Shown piece after piece: positions 27,017-36,178 of a stretch of DNA of 64,000 nucleotides; position 1 is the first letter of the stretch; each line of letters opens with the position of its first letter. Origin of the DNA: G963676655 sp963678305. Its GTDB lineage: Bacteria > Verrucomicrobiota > Lentisphaeria > Victivallales > Victivallaceae. The notes under the pieces were generated by a model. That model saw only the letters and a program-made list of their open reading frames with translations, had not been told where the DNA came from and did no database searches. Both the position numbers and the translations under genes were made by a program. The stretch covers positions 62,001-126,000 of the forward strand of contig CAXXVV010000002.1 of assembly GCA_963678305.2 (NCBI GenBank), in the 5' to 3' direction.

Positions 27017-29227
27017 ATGAAGAAAGAATTGTCATTCGCCCTGCTCTCGATTGCAACCGCAACTTCAACGGTTTCAGTCGGAAAAGAAATAAATCTGCCG
27101 GAAAAATTCTGGAACGCTCCCGCCGCCGCGGAACGTTTTTCCGCGTTTTCCGCGTCATGGAACGGTAATTCACTTAACGCGGATCAGGCTTTATCGTCAC
27201 CGCTGGCAGGTGGTTTCGGAGTCAAAAGCGGCGTTCCGGGAGCCGTCGGTAAAGGAATTAAAATTGACGAAATCGGCGGTTACCTGCATTTCCGGGGAGA
27301 AAATAATATTAATCCGGAATGCGCGGTCATCCGTTTTAAAGTAAAAGGAAAAGTCTGGAATCGCAATGAATCGATGACCCTGTTTTCGATTCTCCGGCAA
27401 AGCTACAGTATCGATATTGTAAAACGCAAAGACCGGCTCATGCTGGTTTTACGCAATCTTAAATATCTCTACGATACAAAAAGGGCAAAGGCCGATCCGG
27501 ACGGGGATTTCCGGCGAATGGCAGATGTGACAATGCAGATCGATAAAAAACTAGCCGCGGATAAATGGCATACCGTTACCGCCGGCTGGGATGCCAAAAA
27601 GGGAGAAGCGTTTATCTCTCTTGACGGCAAAGGTGTGGCGGCTAAAATTAAATTCCCGGACAAGGACAAACGGGAGTTCCTGGTATTTCTGGTCGGAGGC
27701 GCGATCAGAGTTAATAACAATCCGGACGGGTTGTCTGTTCCGGGAATATGTTTTGATGAACTTCAGATCTACAACTACCCGCTGGATAAGGTTCTGGCAT
27801 TTCAGCAGAACAAACCGGCGAATGAATTGCTGGTCAAGACTGAAGAGGGTGTTCGCAAATATTTTCGCACCATGTCAAAACTTCAGCGACTCGGCGGCGG
27901 CTGGCAGAATCTCTACACCTGGCCGACGCTGCTGGGATGCGAAGCTCAGGGCAGACAGCTTATTCAATACGATGACATTATCAGCAATGACAAATCACGC
28001 GGCTCCGCTTATGTCGCAACCCAACTGATCTACGGTTATGAACTGCTCAATGATTATCACTGTCTGGATATGGCGAAAAAATGTGGTGATTTTTACGTGG
28101 CGGCACAAAGCCCGGAAGGAGCCTGGCTCTATCTCTATCGCGTCAAACTCAATAAAATTGAAGGGGGTTCGGTCAAGGACGAGTACAAACTTCAGGACAG
28201 TTGCCAAAGCCACCCGCTCTATCTGCTGGGTTATCTTTACCGGATCACCGGTGAGAAAAAATATTTCAACGCTATGATCAAAACCGGGAATTTTTATCTT
28301 AAAGCCCAGAATCCGGACGGAAGCTGGTCGCACCATTATAATCCGAAAAATAAACGTGGAGAAACCTGTCGCGGACTGCCCCAGGGCGGCGAGATCAACG
28401 ATATGGCGATGAACGACGCCATCGACGTTATGGTATTGATGTATCATTTCACTCATGACCGCAAATATATCGATGCGATAAAACGCGCCGGCGAATGGTT
28501 GCTGAAAGCCCAGCTGAAAGGTCCGGTCCGTGGTTGGGCCGATCAATACGACAACACTCTGAAACCAACCTGGGCCAGAAATTTCGAACCCCCTGCCCTT
28601 TCATGGGAAAGCACAAAACACGGGCTTAACGCAATGGCCGAACTGTACCGTCTTTCCGGTGACAAACGCTATCGCAACGCTATGGTTGAAACCCTTGCGT
28701 GGCTCAAGAAGACATTCCCGAACAATATTATGTATCGGTATCATGACCATAAAACCGGCAGGCCCATTGCCGCCAGTATGAGTAAAATATATTTTCTCGA
28801 CGACCCCGTGCAACTCAAAGCCTTTGCGGCATTAAGCCGCGGAAAAATCCCGAAACCGGACAAATCACTCAAAAGTTTTCCGTCCATTCTCAAACGTGCG
28901 GTCTATCCGATCAAACAAAAACAGCTCAGCAAATCCGACTTGCCGGGAATGTACAAGGAAACCGCCGGTCTCGCCAAAATGGCCACCACGTCCCAGAACG
29001 AAGCCGGGGTCTGGGTCTATCCGTGCTATTCAGGCAGTGTAAAGTCGGTCGGAGCCGCATTTATTCCGGGACAGGGCAGACTGCTGATGCAGTTAAGATA
29101 TATTGACGTCATGCGCTCAAAGCGCGGCGAACTGCCGCTCAAGCATCGTGGGGGAATCTACGGTTACGGACCCGGTGCGCTGAAAAATTTCGCCGTACCG
29201 GAAGGATGGTATAATATCCCATGGTGA
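27017..29227 (+). CDS. secreted protein with LamG-like and (alpha/alpha) toroid domains
   Basis: The start at 27017 gives a signal peptide (MKKELSFALLSIATATSTVSVG); an ATG at 27008 is also possible, and the longer frame from 26909 overlaps the previous gene. Residues about 40-250 resemble a LamG/concanavalin fold (ADKWHTVTAGWDAKKGEAFISLDG). Residues about 285-600 are repeated helical hairpins of an (alpha/alpha)6 toroid: YVATQLIYGYELLNDYHCLD, FYLKAQNPDGSWSHHY and LLKAQLKGPVRGW. Such toroids occur in polysaccharide lyases, epimerases and GH88/105-type enzymes. I cannot choose a family. The context is a regulator upstream and a pseudopilin and CBM9-like protein downstream. Confidence 0.65.
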   Translation: MKKELSFALLSIATATSTVSVGKEINLPEKFWNAPAAAERFSAFSASWNGNSLNADQALSSPLAGGFGVKSGVPGAVGKGIKIDEIGGYLHFRGENNINPECAVIRFKVKGKVWNRNESMTLFSILRQSYSIDIVKRKDRLMLVLRNLKYLYDTKRAKADPDGDFRRMADVTMQIDKKLAADKWHTVTAGWDAKKGEAFISLDGKGVAAKIKFPDKDKREFLVFLVGGAIRVNNNPDGLSVPGICFDELQIYNYPLDKVLAFQQNKPANELLVKTEEGVRKYFRTMSKLQRLGGGWQNLYTWPTLLGCEAQGRQLIQYDDIISNDKSRGSAYVATQLIYGYELLNDYHCLDMAKKCGDFYVAAQSPEGAWLYLYRVKLNKIEGGSVKDEYKLQDSCQSHPLYLLGYLYRITGEKKYFNAMIKTGNFYLKAQNPDGSWSHHYNPKNKRGETCRGLPQGGEINDMAMNDAIDVMVLMYHFTHDRKYIDAIKRAGEWLLKAQLKGPVRGWADQYDNTLKPTWARNFEPPALSWESTKHGLNAMAELYRLSGDKRYRNAMVETLAWLKKTFPNNIMYRYHDHKTGRPIAASMSKIYFLDDPVQLKAFAALSRGKIPKPDKSLKSFPSILKRAVYPIKQKQLSKSDLPGMYKETAGLAKMATTSQNEAGVWVYPCYSGSVKSVGAAFIPGQGRLLMQLRYIDVMRSKRGELPLKHRGGIYGYGPGALKNFAVPEGWYNIPW

Positions 29228-29302
29228 TAAATGAATTTTTAAATTATATACAGTAAATATAGAGCCATTTTCAAAGAACAAAACAACGGAAAGGAGTTTC
29301 TC

Positions 29303-30022
29303 ATGAAACGTCAACAGATTTTCACCCTAATCGAACTTCTGGTCGTGATCGCGATAATCGCAATCCTTGCCAGCATGCTGCTGCCGGCCCTCAACAAAGC
29401 CAGAGACAAGGCAAGAGCGATCAAATGCACCAACAACCTGAAACAATGGGGCCTTTCGGCAATGAACTATTCGGATGAAAACAATGAATTCTGCTTTTCA
29501 TCAACAATGTGTTCCCAGGACAGCCAGCCGCGCAACAAGGAATGGCGTTATTTCGCGTCGCCGCTGGTTCAAGGGCATTTTCTCAGCGGTGTTTCCGCCG
29601 CCGCTATTCGAAACTGGCGTTATCAAGGCAGAAATGTCAACGCCTGCCCCTCGCAGTCGATGGATCATGTCACCTACGGCGGCACGGAATATCCCTGGCG
29701 TTATTTCAGTTACATGCCGAACGGCGTCGTTACTTCAAACAGTAAGATTTCTCCGGGAAAAGATACTTCCTCTCAATGGGGCTTGAAGCTTGCTCAGATT
29801 CGCAATCCGACCGAAATTGTTTACTTGTCGGATTCAGTCGACGCAGTTGACGGACAAAGCAACGGGACCAATTATACGACAAACTACAACGTCAGAATGG
29901 GATTTCTGGTTCACGGTTCAAAATGCAATATCCTCTGGGTTGACGGTCATGTCAACGCCAAAGCCTCGCATGAGATCACGTTAGACCACATAACCGGAAA
30001 AGATCGTTATCTTTATCCGTAA
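29303..30022 (+). CDS. pseudopilin-like protein with prepilin N-terminal cleavage/methylation motif
   Basis: This 239-residue protein begins MKRQQIFTLIELLVVIAIIAIL, the type IV prepilin-type leader with Phe-Thr-Leu-Ile-Glu (cleavage before Phe, Glu at +5) and a hydrophobic helix. The globular part contains NLKQWGLSAMNYSDENN and ends with an H-x9-DG type region (VHGSKCNILWVDGHVN), as in the large paralogous family of Planctomycetota/Lentisphaerota. It is exported and probably cell-surface or type II-like. AAAGGAG precedes the start. It lies between a secreted toroid protein and a CBM9-like protein. Confidence 0.88.
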   Translation: MKRQQIFTLIELLVVIAIIAILASMLLPALNKARDKARAIKCTNNLKQWGLSAMNYSDENNEFCFSSTMCSQDSQPRNKEWRYFASPLVQGHFLSGVSAAAIRNWRYQGRNVNACPSQSMDHVTYGGTEYPWRYFSYMPNGVVTSNSKISPGKDTSSQWGLKLAQIRNPTEIVYLSDSVDAVDGQSNGTNYTTNYNVRMGFLVHGSKCNILWVDGHVNAKASHEITLDHITGKDRYLYP

Positions 30023-30041
30023 CCTGCATCAGGAATCATTT

Positions 30042-30809
30042 ATGTTGTATCGATTATTATTTGTTTGCCTTGCCGTCTCAACCGCTACCGCCGAAACCGC
30101 CAAAACAAAACCGCCGGCCAAGGTGGTAGCGGAGGCCGTTTACACCAGTTTACCGATCAAGTTTGACGGAAAACTTGACGACCCGGCCTGGAAAACCGCG
30201 CCGGGGTACACTTTTCACGCTCAGATAGCCGAGAACAAAATCAGACAGAACGGGATTATCAAGTTCCTCTGGAACGATAAATATCTTTATATCGGGGCCG
30301 AACTTGACGATGACGACCTTGTGCAAAACAATCTCAAGGACCAACAGCACCATTATCGTACCGGCGACGTGTTGGAAGTATTCCTGCGTCAGCCGGGGGA
30401 CACCCTTTACTGGGAACTTTATTCAACACCAGCCGGAAACCGGACCTCGTTCCTGATTCTCGGTGGCCGAAGCATGATCGGTGGAGATAAAGATATTGTC
30501 ATGAAAGGTCTCAAGGTAGCGTCTGTGATGGACGGCACGCTCAACAACTGGCATGACAAAGACAAGAAATGGACCACGGAAATGATCGTTCCGATTTCTG
30601 AGCTGGCCTTAAAAGGCGGTAAGATAAAACCGGGGGAAGTCTGGCGCTTTTTCGTAACCCGGATCAACTTTACCAGATATTACCGGTTCAGGGAAGTCAG
30701 CTGCGTAGCCGACTATAACCCGAAAATTATCACCGCGCATCACGGACAGGATCACTGGGGAAGGCTCGTTTTCGTCCAAAAAGCTTCAACTCCGGTCAAG
30801 CACAAATAA
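30042..30809 (+). CDS. secreted CBM9-like carbohydrate-binding protein
   Basis: This 255-residue protein has a short signal peptide (MLYRLLFVCLAVSTATA) and a single CBM9-like beta-sandwich. The hallmarks are the opening KFDGKLDDPAWKTAPG, FLWNDKYLYIGAELDDDDL, DVLEVFLRQPGD and the closing RVNFTRYY-like strand. The family binds ends of polysaccharides or sits next to glycosidases. It lies 19 bases after the pseudopilin, so it is probably co-transcribed and co-exported. Confidence 0.8.
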   Translation: MLYRLLFVCLAVSTATAETAKTKPPAKVVAEAVYTSLPIKFDGKLDDPAWKTAPGYTFHAQIAENKIRQNGIIKFLWNDKYLYIGAELDDDDLVQNNLKDQQHHYRTGDVLEVFLRQPGDTLYWELYSTPAGNRTSFLILGGRSMIGGDKDIVMKGLKVASVMDGTLNNWHDKDKKWTTEMIVPISELALKGGKIKPGEVWRFFVTRINFTRYYRFREVSCVADYNPKIITAHHGQDHWGRLVFVQKASTPVKHK

Positions 30810-30929
30810 GTTAATAAGCATTGTTACATAAATAAACATATCAATTAATCGCGGTCTCTAATCTCAAATCGAAGCATGTAAAACAATATAAAAATATGCA
30901 TGACCGCATAACAGGATAATAAGGATACC

Positions 30930-33128
30930 ATGAAGAAATTTATTTTGCCGGCAACCGTTTCAACGATTTTAGCCATCAATCTTAATGCAGGGGAATTAAC
31001 CACCAAGCCGTTGTTTCAAAGCTGCAGTATTTATTATACCGGAAAAGACATCGGAAAAATAAGATACCGCAAGGATTCCTCCAATGACAAATGGCGGGAC
31101 GGCATGCCGCTGGTCAATTCAAAAGATCTCAAAACCTGGCGCGCCTCCATTAACGATTTGCAGGAGGCTACCGGTTATGAAGTTCAGATTGTTGATAAAT
31201 CCGGCAAAGTAACGGTACAGCAGAAATTCAAAACAATGGGCCTGAAAGTACCGATCGCGTCTGAACGCAAACTTCCGGCTAACGGCCCGATAACCATAAC
31301 CGCGAAAGGCTCCCCGAAAGGCTGGATCAGATATACTTCCAACCAGACGATCAAGGGCGGCAGCGGTACTGATGCGGCGATTATGGTGGATAAAGCCGAA
31401 TACGTGATCTTTGAAAACCTCAGAGTAACCGGTGGAGGCAAACACGCATTCAAAGTATCTAACGCCAAAAATATCCGGATAATCAACTGCGATATTTCCG
31501 GCTGGGGACGTAAAGGCAAACGCGATTACCGCAGAAAAGGATTTTTATATGATAAAAATAAGGACCGGATCAATAACGATGCCGGAGTCTTTGTTGACCA
31601 GAGCTTGAATGTTCTGGTCGAACGCTGCTTCATCCATGATCCGCGTGGAACCGCAAATTCATGGGTATTCACCCATCCAGCCGGGCCCAATGCCGTTTTC
31701 GTCCATGCTAAAGGCGGCACCGTTCTCCGCTACAATGATTTCATTGGTTCCGACCGGCATCGCTGGAACGACGTGGTCGAAGGCAACCGGAACGGTTTTC
31801 CTGACGGCGGGTTCTGCCGCGACGCGGAAATCTACGGTAACATCATGCTCTACGGTAACGATGACGGAATCGAACTTGATGGCGGCCAGATGAATATTAA
31901 GGTGTGGGGCAACCATTTTGAAGGTTCGCTGTGCGGCATCAGCACCGCCCCGTGTATTAACGGCCCGACCTATGCCTGGAACAACCTGTTCGTTAATCCC
32001 GGCGACATCGACAACATCATCGGCAGCGCCATCAAAAACGGCTATAAATATTGCGGACAGGGCCAAATATACCTGAACAACAATACCGCTGTTTATAAAA
32101 CCGGCATGAACGCATTCGGCAAAGGTAAAGCGCCGCGCCGCCATCTTACCACCAGATACAATGTTTTCGATACACTGGGCAGTTTCGCTTACGGCTCATT
32201 GATCCGGGAAAAAAACGATCTGGACTACGACCTGATCTGGTCCCCGAACAAAGACAGTTACACAATTATTAAGGAACTGTTGAAGGAAAATGGACTGGAA
32301 AAAAACGGAATTTTCGCCAAACCAGTATTCAATGCGCCTGAAAAAGGAGATTATCTCCTGCTCAAAGACACTCCCGGCTATGGCACGAACGGCATTTACG
32401 GCGATATTCCTTACCGCCCCACCCCATTGAAACTTGATCGTAAATATATTGATTTCATAGACAGCCTGTCTCCGGTACAAATAATAGTCTCCTATCCCGG
32501 CAAAGGAACTCGCAAGTTCAAGGTTATGAAAAATGAAGTATTTGACTGGTTCAGCGTCTCGCCGGAATCCGGAATCGTTGGAGCAGGAAAGAATGTCGTC
32601 CTGACCGTAAAACCGACCGGGAAAGCCCCAAAACGCCTGAAAGGAGCTTTCATCGTTAAGCTCGACGACGGCTTCTCACGCCCGGCCGTTGTATACGCCG
32701 GAACCAGTAAACTGTTGAAACTGACGTCAAAAACTCCCGGCTGCGTTGCGTTGATCAATGCCGGCGGCAAGGAAAGTTCTCCATTGGACATGGTCAAAGG
32801 AAAAGCCAAAATATTCACCTTTGAAGTTCCATCCCCCGGCTGGTATTACGCTGCACTTAAATTCAATACCGGCGGCGGGTTGGCCTGGATCAAGTTGTCT
32901 GTCGATAACGGGCCCGAGTTCAAATCCATGATGCGCGCTCAAAGTGGTTGGACCTGGGCCGGCTTATCTCTTGTTGACAAAAGGCGTAAAGGTCTTTTCG
33001 AACCGGTTAAATTGTCAAAAGGCAAACACCAACTGAAATTTACAGCCGAACGCGATTTCAAACTTGATCAGATTGCCATTCTGACTTCTCCTGAAGTTGT
33101 GACAACCTACATCAAAGACGAAAAATAA
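30930..33128 (+). CDS. secreted right-handed parallel beta-helix protein
   Basis: This 732-residue protein has a signal peptide (MKKFILPATVSTILAINLNAG). A fibronectin-like strand region (LQEATGYEVQIVDKSGKV) comes before a parallel beta-helix at about residues 110-400, recognisable from repeated N-x-R-[IV]-x-N coils (NIRIINCDISG, LNVLVERCFIHD, TVLRYNDFIGS, DAEIYGNIMLYGNDDGIELD). The asparagine/aspartate-rich DDGIELDGG turn is typical of pectate-lyase-like and polysaccharide lyase 6-like folds. The C-terminal third is beta-sandwich. It is probably a polysaccharide lyase or glycan-binding protein. The gap of 120 bases upstream may hold its own promoter. Confidence 0.75.
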   Translation: MKKFILPATVSTILAINLNAGELTTKPLFQSCSIYYTGKDIGKIRYRKDSSNDKWRDGMPLVNSKDLKTWRASINDLQEATGYEVQIVDKSGKVTVQQKFKTMGLKVPIASERKLPANGPITITAKGSPKGWIRYTSNQTIKGGSGTDAAIMVDKAEYVIFENLRVTGGGKHAFKVSNAKNIRIINCDISGWGRKGKRDYRRKGFLYDKNKDRINNDAGVFVDQSLNVLVERCFIHDPRGTANSWVFTHPAGPNAVFVHAKGGTVLRYNDFIGSDRHRWNDVVEGNRNGFPDGGFCRDAEIYGNIMLYGNDDGIELDGGQMNIKVWGNHFEGSLCGISTAPCINGPTYAWNNLFVNPGDIDNIIGSAIKNGYKYCGQGQIYLNNNTAVYKTGMNAFGKGKAPRRHLTTRYNVFDTLGSFAYGSLIREKNDLDYDLIWSPNKDSYTIIKELLKENGLEKNGIFAKPVFNAPEKGDYLLLKDTPGYGTNGIYGDIPYRPTPLKLDRKYIDFIDSLSPVQIIVSYPGKGTRKFKVMKNEVFDWFSVSPESGIVGAGKNVVLTVKPTGKAPKRLKGAFIVKLDDGFSRPAVVYAGTSKLLKLTSKTPGCVALINAGGKESSPLDMVKGKAKIFTFEVPSPGWYYAALKFNTGGGLAWIKLSVDNGPEFKSMMRAQSGWTWAGLSLVDKRRKGLFEPVKLSKGKHQLKFTAERDFKLDQIAILTSPEVVTTYIKDEK

Positions 33129-33143
33129 CAGACCGTCATTCTG

Positions 33144-33242
33144 ATAAGCGGTCAAGCTTATTTTCCTATAACATTACAGACTGCGTTTTATGTTCAAATA
33201 TTGCGGTTATCTTGTTATAGATAATTATGAGCAAAAACTTAT
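33144..33242 (+). repeat. 99-bp dispersed repeat, copy A
   Basis: It matches the reverse complement of 41123-41221 along 99 bases without gaps at 89 positions. It begins with a perfect hairpin ATAAGC-GGTCAA-GCTTAT followed by a short T run. A second weak stem is GTTATC/GATAAT. The repeat is non-coding. Confidence 0.85.
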
Positions 33243-33260
33243 AGAAAGAATTATCAATCA

Positions 33261-33284
33261 GCCCCGGCCAATTTATACCGGGGC
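33261..33284. terminator. GC-rich hairpin between convergent genes
   Basis: GCCCCGG (33261-33267) and CCGGGGC (33278-33284) form a perfect 7-bp stem with a 10-base loop. It lies between the converging beta-helix and PEP-synthase-like genes. No long T run follows on either strand, so termination is probable but not certain. Confidence 0.5.
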
Positions 33285-33361
33285 ATCATCTTCATTGTAA
33301 ACCAGCAAAGCGCAAGACAATTTAAATAATTACGATACAGCAACTTAAATAAAAATAACAA

Positions 33362-33393
33362 TCAAACCGTCTGATTATTTCAACTATTCAGAC
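33362..33393. repeat. solo TCAAACCGTCTGA motif with inverted partner
   Basis: TCAAACCGTCTGA (33362-33374) is identical to the left end of both RAYT elements. Its GTCTGA arm (33369-33374) pairs with TCAGAC (33388-33393). No transposase is attached, so it may be a REP-like target or remnant. Confidence 0.55.
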
Positions 33394-33431
33394 TTACCTA
33401 TATTTAATTGTGAATTGGTATGTATTTTTAT

Positions 33432-35519
33432 TCACAGAATTGTGACTATACCCAGCCAGCCGTCGACAGACACAGTATCACCGGTTTTAATTTTCCGGGT
33501 GGCATCAGGGACGCCGGTGACACAGGGCAAGCCATATTCCCGGGCAATGATCGCGCCGTGAATCAGCATGCCGCCGCGTCGCTCGACAACAGCCGCGGCC
33601 AGGGGCGCAACTATAGTCATTTCCGGATCGACAGCATCACAAACCAGCACCTCACCTTCTTGGAACTCAAACAGGTCATCAAATTCATTTATCACCCGTG
33701 CTTTTCCTTTTGCTGAACCCTTTCCCGCCGGTTGGCCGGTGAGCTGGCGGAATTTGATCGATTTATCATTATAGTCAATGTCTTCCATCCCCATCGACGG
33801 ACTATGCAATTCCGGAATTCCTTTTTGCAATTCCGTTTCAATTAAAGCTGTATGCGAATGTTCAATCGTTCCGGCATCCAACCGCATCCGGGCCTCATTA
33901 ATTACCGCCTCCAAACCGGCTTTAACAGTATTCAGATACATGTTGTCATCATCCCTTAACCGGTAAGAAGCTCGACCAAGTTCCAATAATTCCCGGGCTG
34001 AATTTTGATTATCCGGTTCGAAAGTAGCAATAAATTCATCCGCAAACGTTCCTGATTCAACAACTCCGTCAATAACATTATGAAAGTTATCAGCCAGGTG
34101 CCAATATTTCTCCGGGACTTGCTCCAATGAATCGAATCTTTGACCAAAAACATCTTCAAGCAAAGCTATAATCTCAGGAGAATCAGGTTTCGATTCGTGC
34201 AAATGAGCAAGTTGCTTAAGCTTACGGTTTCTTTGCAGGCTTAACAAATCGTCGGTTCTGAGAACATCGACAAACTCATAAGGATCATCAGGTTTAAGCA
34301 TGCTATTATAAATCTCTCCAAACAACCTGACCCCGTGGCCGAACGGAATACAATATTGCTCATATTCATCCAGAAAAAAACGATATTTTTGTCCACGCTC
34401 GATCAGAGTATCCAACAATTCAGCATTCGTCATGACATTACACGGCCGCTCTTTCCACTTATTGCCGACAGACAACATATCAGGCAGTATTTTTCGCTCC
34501 AGAATTTGTCCGGTCTCTTTTAATTGTTCAACTCCCGGCAGCAGGTTATCATAATATTTGCGAGAATCGATTTCTTCTCCTGAAGTTGTTATCGGTCTTG
34601 ATTGCAAAATTATCAAACGTTCATCCCTGAAGGTCCATTCAACATCCCGGGGATGGCCGAAATGCCGTTCCTGACGCATTGCCTCGGCAGCAACATCAAC
34701 AACCTGTGTTTGAGTGATCGGAGGGGCTTCTTTCCGTGGAGTATCTACCAGCTCAATTCCATTGACAACCGGTCTCATCAAACGGTTTCGCTCAGATGCC
34801 GGGAAAAAATCCCGGATAGTCATAGCTTTGCGGTCGATATTCCAGTGATCCGGCTCAACCGAACCATCGACAAGACCTTGATTAAGACCATATACCGCTT
34901 CAACCGCCACACATTCAGGCTGATCCGGCGCAACGGAGAACGCCACTCCGGAACTTTGTCCGCTGACCACTTCCTGAATCAGAACCGCCATTGAGCTTTT
35001 AAACGGGTCCAGATTAAGCTCTTTGCGATAGAGTAAAGCTGAAACTGACCACAAAGAGGCCCAGACCAATCTAACGTGTTTACGGACCTCTTCAATGTCA
35101 GATAAATTGAGGTAAGACTCATGCAATCCGGCAAACGATGATTTACTGCCGTCTTCGCCGGGAGCGGAAGATCTCACCGCAACCGGCGTCCCATGAAAAA
35201 AAGTTTTTAAAAAGTTATCTATCTCCAGTTGCATTTCCCGCGGCATTTCATGGCGCAGAAATGAATTTTTAATCCGCAGCGAAATGTCCCACAGCTCTTC
35301 CCAACGGTATTCGCTGAGTTTCTTCCGGTTGATCTCACGCAATATATATGCGTCCAGACCTGATGAGCGCAAATATTGCTTGTAGGCTGAAACAGTCAGC
35401 ACAGCCGACCGGGGCACTCTGATATTCGCACGGGAAAGCAACGCGACATTGTACGCCTTGTCGCCCGCAGATTTTTGCTGCATATCCGACAGATCTTTAA
35501 TGTCGATAAGATATTTCAT
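33432..35519 (-). CDS. PEP-synthase/pyruvate phosphate dikinase-like phosphotransferase, two-domain form
   Basis: This 695-residue protein has an N-terminal PPDK-type ATP-grasp domain (KAYNVALLSRANIRVP, TPVAVRSSAPGEDG, VLIQEVVSGQSSGVAFS, VEWTF). The C-terminal end holds the phosphohistidine swivel domain, with the active histidine in GGMLIHGAIIAREYGLPCVTGV. The PEP/pyruvate TIM-barrel of genuine PpsA/PpdK is not present after the swivel. The layout is therefore closer to rifampicin phosphotransferase-like proteins, which move the ATP beta-phosphate onto another acceptor. The acceptor is unknown. Its start overlaps the stop of the PNPOx-like gene by 4 bases (ATGA), so the two are translated together. 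Confidence 0.82.
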   Translation of the reverse strand: MKYLIDIKDLSDMQQKSAGDKAYNVALLSRANIRVPRSAVLTVSAYKQYLRSSGLDAYILREINRKKLSEYRWEELWDISLRIKNSFLRHEMPREMQLEIDNFLKTFFHGTPVAVRSSAPGEDGSKSSFAGLHESYLNLSDIEEVRKHVRLVWASLWSVSALLYRKELNLDPFKSSMAVLIQEVVSGQSSGVAFSVAPDQPECVAVEAVYGLNQGLVDGSVEPDHWNIDRKAMTIRDFFPASERNRLMRPVVNGIELVDTPRKEAPPITQTQVVDVAAEAMRQERHFGHPRDVEWTFRDERLIILQSRPITTSGEEIDSRKYYDNLLPGVEQLKETGQILERKILPDMLSVGNKWKERPCNVMTNAELLDTLIERGQKYRFFLDEYEQYCIPFGHGVRLFGEIYNSMLKPDDPYEFVDVLRTDDLLSLQRNRKLKQLAHLHESKPDSPEIIALLEDVFGQRFDSLEQVPEKYWHLADNFHNVIDGVVESGTFADEFIATFEPDNQNSARELLELGRASYRLRDDDNMYLNTVKAGLEAVINEARMRLDAGTIEHSHTALIETELQKGIPELHSPSMGMEDIDYNDKSIKFRQLTGQPAGKGSAKGKARVINEFDDLFEFQEGEVLVCDAVDPEMTIVAPLAAAVVERRGGMLIHGAIIAREYGLPCVTGVPDATRKIKTGDTVSVDGWLGIVTIL

Positions 35520-35977
35520 TTTTCGAAGTGTATTTCAGTTACTTCCTGAAAGTTCTCAACATAATAACAAGTGGAAATTTTAAGTTCAAAAATGGCAATA
35601 GTCGGAGACTTGATAAAACTCTCCAATGCGGGATGACGTTTCAGATACAAAGCAATGATCTCGTCGACTTCAGCTCCCGGAGCAAGTTCAAGAGCGGCAC
35701 CGCAAACAGTTACCCCCCTCGCCTCCAACGTCGCGGTTTTATCCTGACGATTATCAATCATCATCGACGCTGACGGTTCGGATAACAGATTTGCATATTT
35801 CCGGGTTGACTTTGATGTAACGAAAATCAAACTGCGATAATCGCGATAGGGAATAAAAGCGACAAGGTTAAGATAGGGCATCCCATCCATATTAGAACCC
35901 AGCACTCCCACTTTTTGCCGGTCAAACAGTTCTCTGATTTTTCCCAGATATGGCGATGGCATTTTCAACCTCGGCAT
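35516..35977 (-). CDS. pyridoxamine 5'-phosphate oxidase-like flavin-binding protein
   Basis: This 153-residue protein has a split-barrel FMN-binding fold: VGVLGSNMDGMPYLNLVAFIPY, RSLIFVTSKSTRKYANLLSEPSASMMIDNRQ and TLEARGVTVCGAALELAPG match the strand order of the PNPOx-like family. These proteins bind FMN, F420 or heme, and the substrate is not evident. It is the first gene of a two-gene unit with the PEP-synthase-like enzyme. Confidence 0.8.
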   Translation of the reverse strand: MPRLKMPSPYLGKIRELFDRQKVGVLGSNMDGMPYLNLVAFIPYRDYRSLIFVTSKSTRKYANLLSEPSASMMIDNRQDKTATLEARGVTVCGAALELAPGAEVDEIIALYLKRHPALESFIKSPTIAIFELKISTCYYVENFQEVTEIHFEK

Positions 35978-36178
35978 AAAATTAATGAATATAAGACTAA
36001 CACTCCTTCAATATCTAATATCGCTTGTCAACCGGAAAAAGTCAAGTGTTTTCACTCCGTGGCGCCATCATCCCGATAATAATCTGAATTGAGATTAATG
36101 TTAAAGCAATTTTTATGATGAACGCGGCTGAATAAAGTCAGCAATGGGGGAATCAGCTGCTTAAAATTCCAGACAAGA

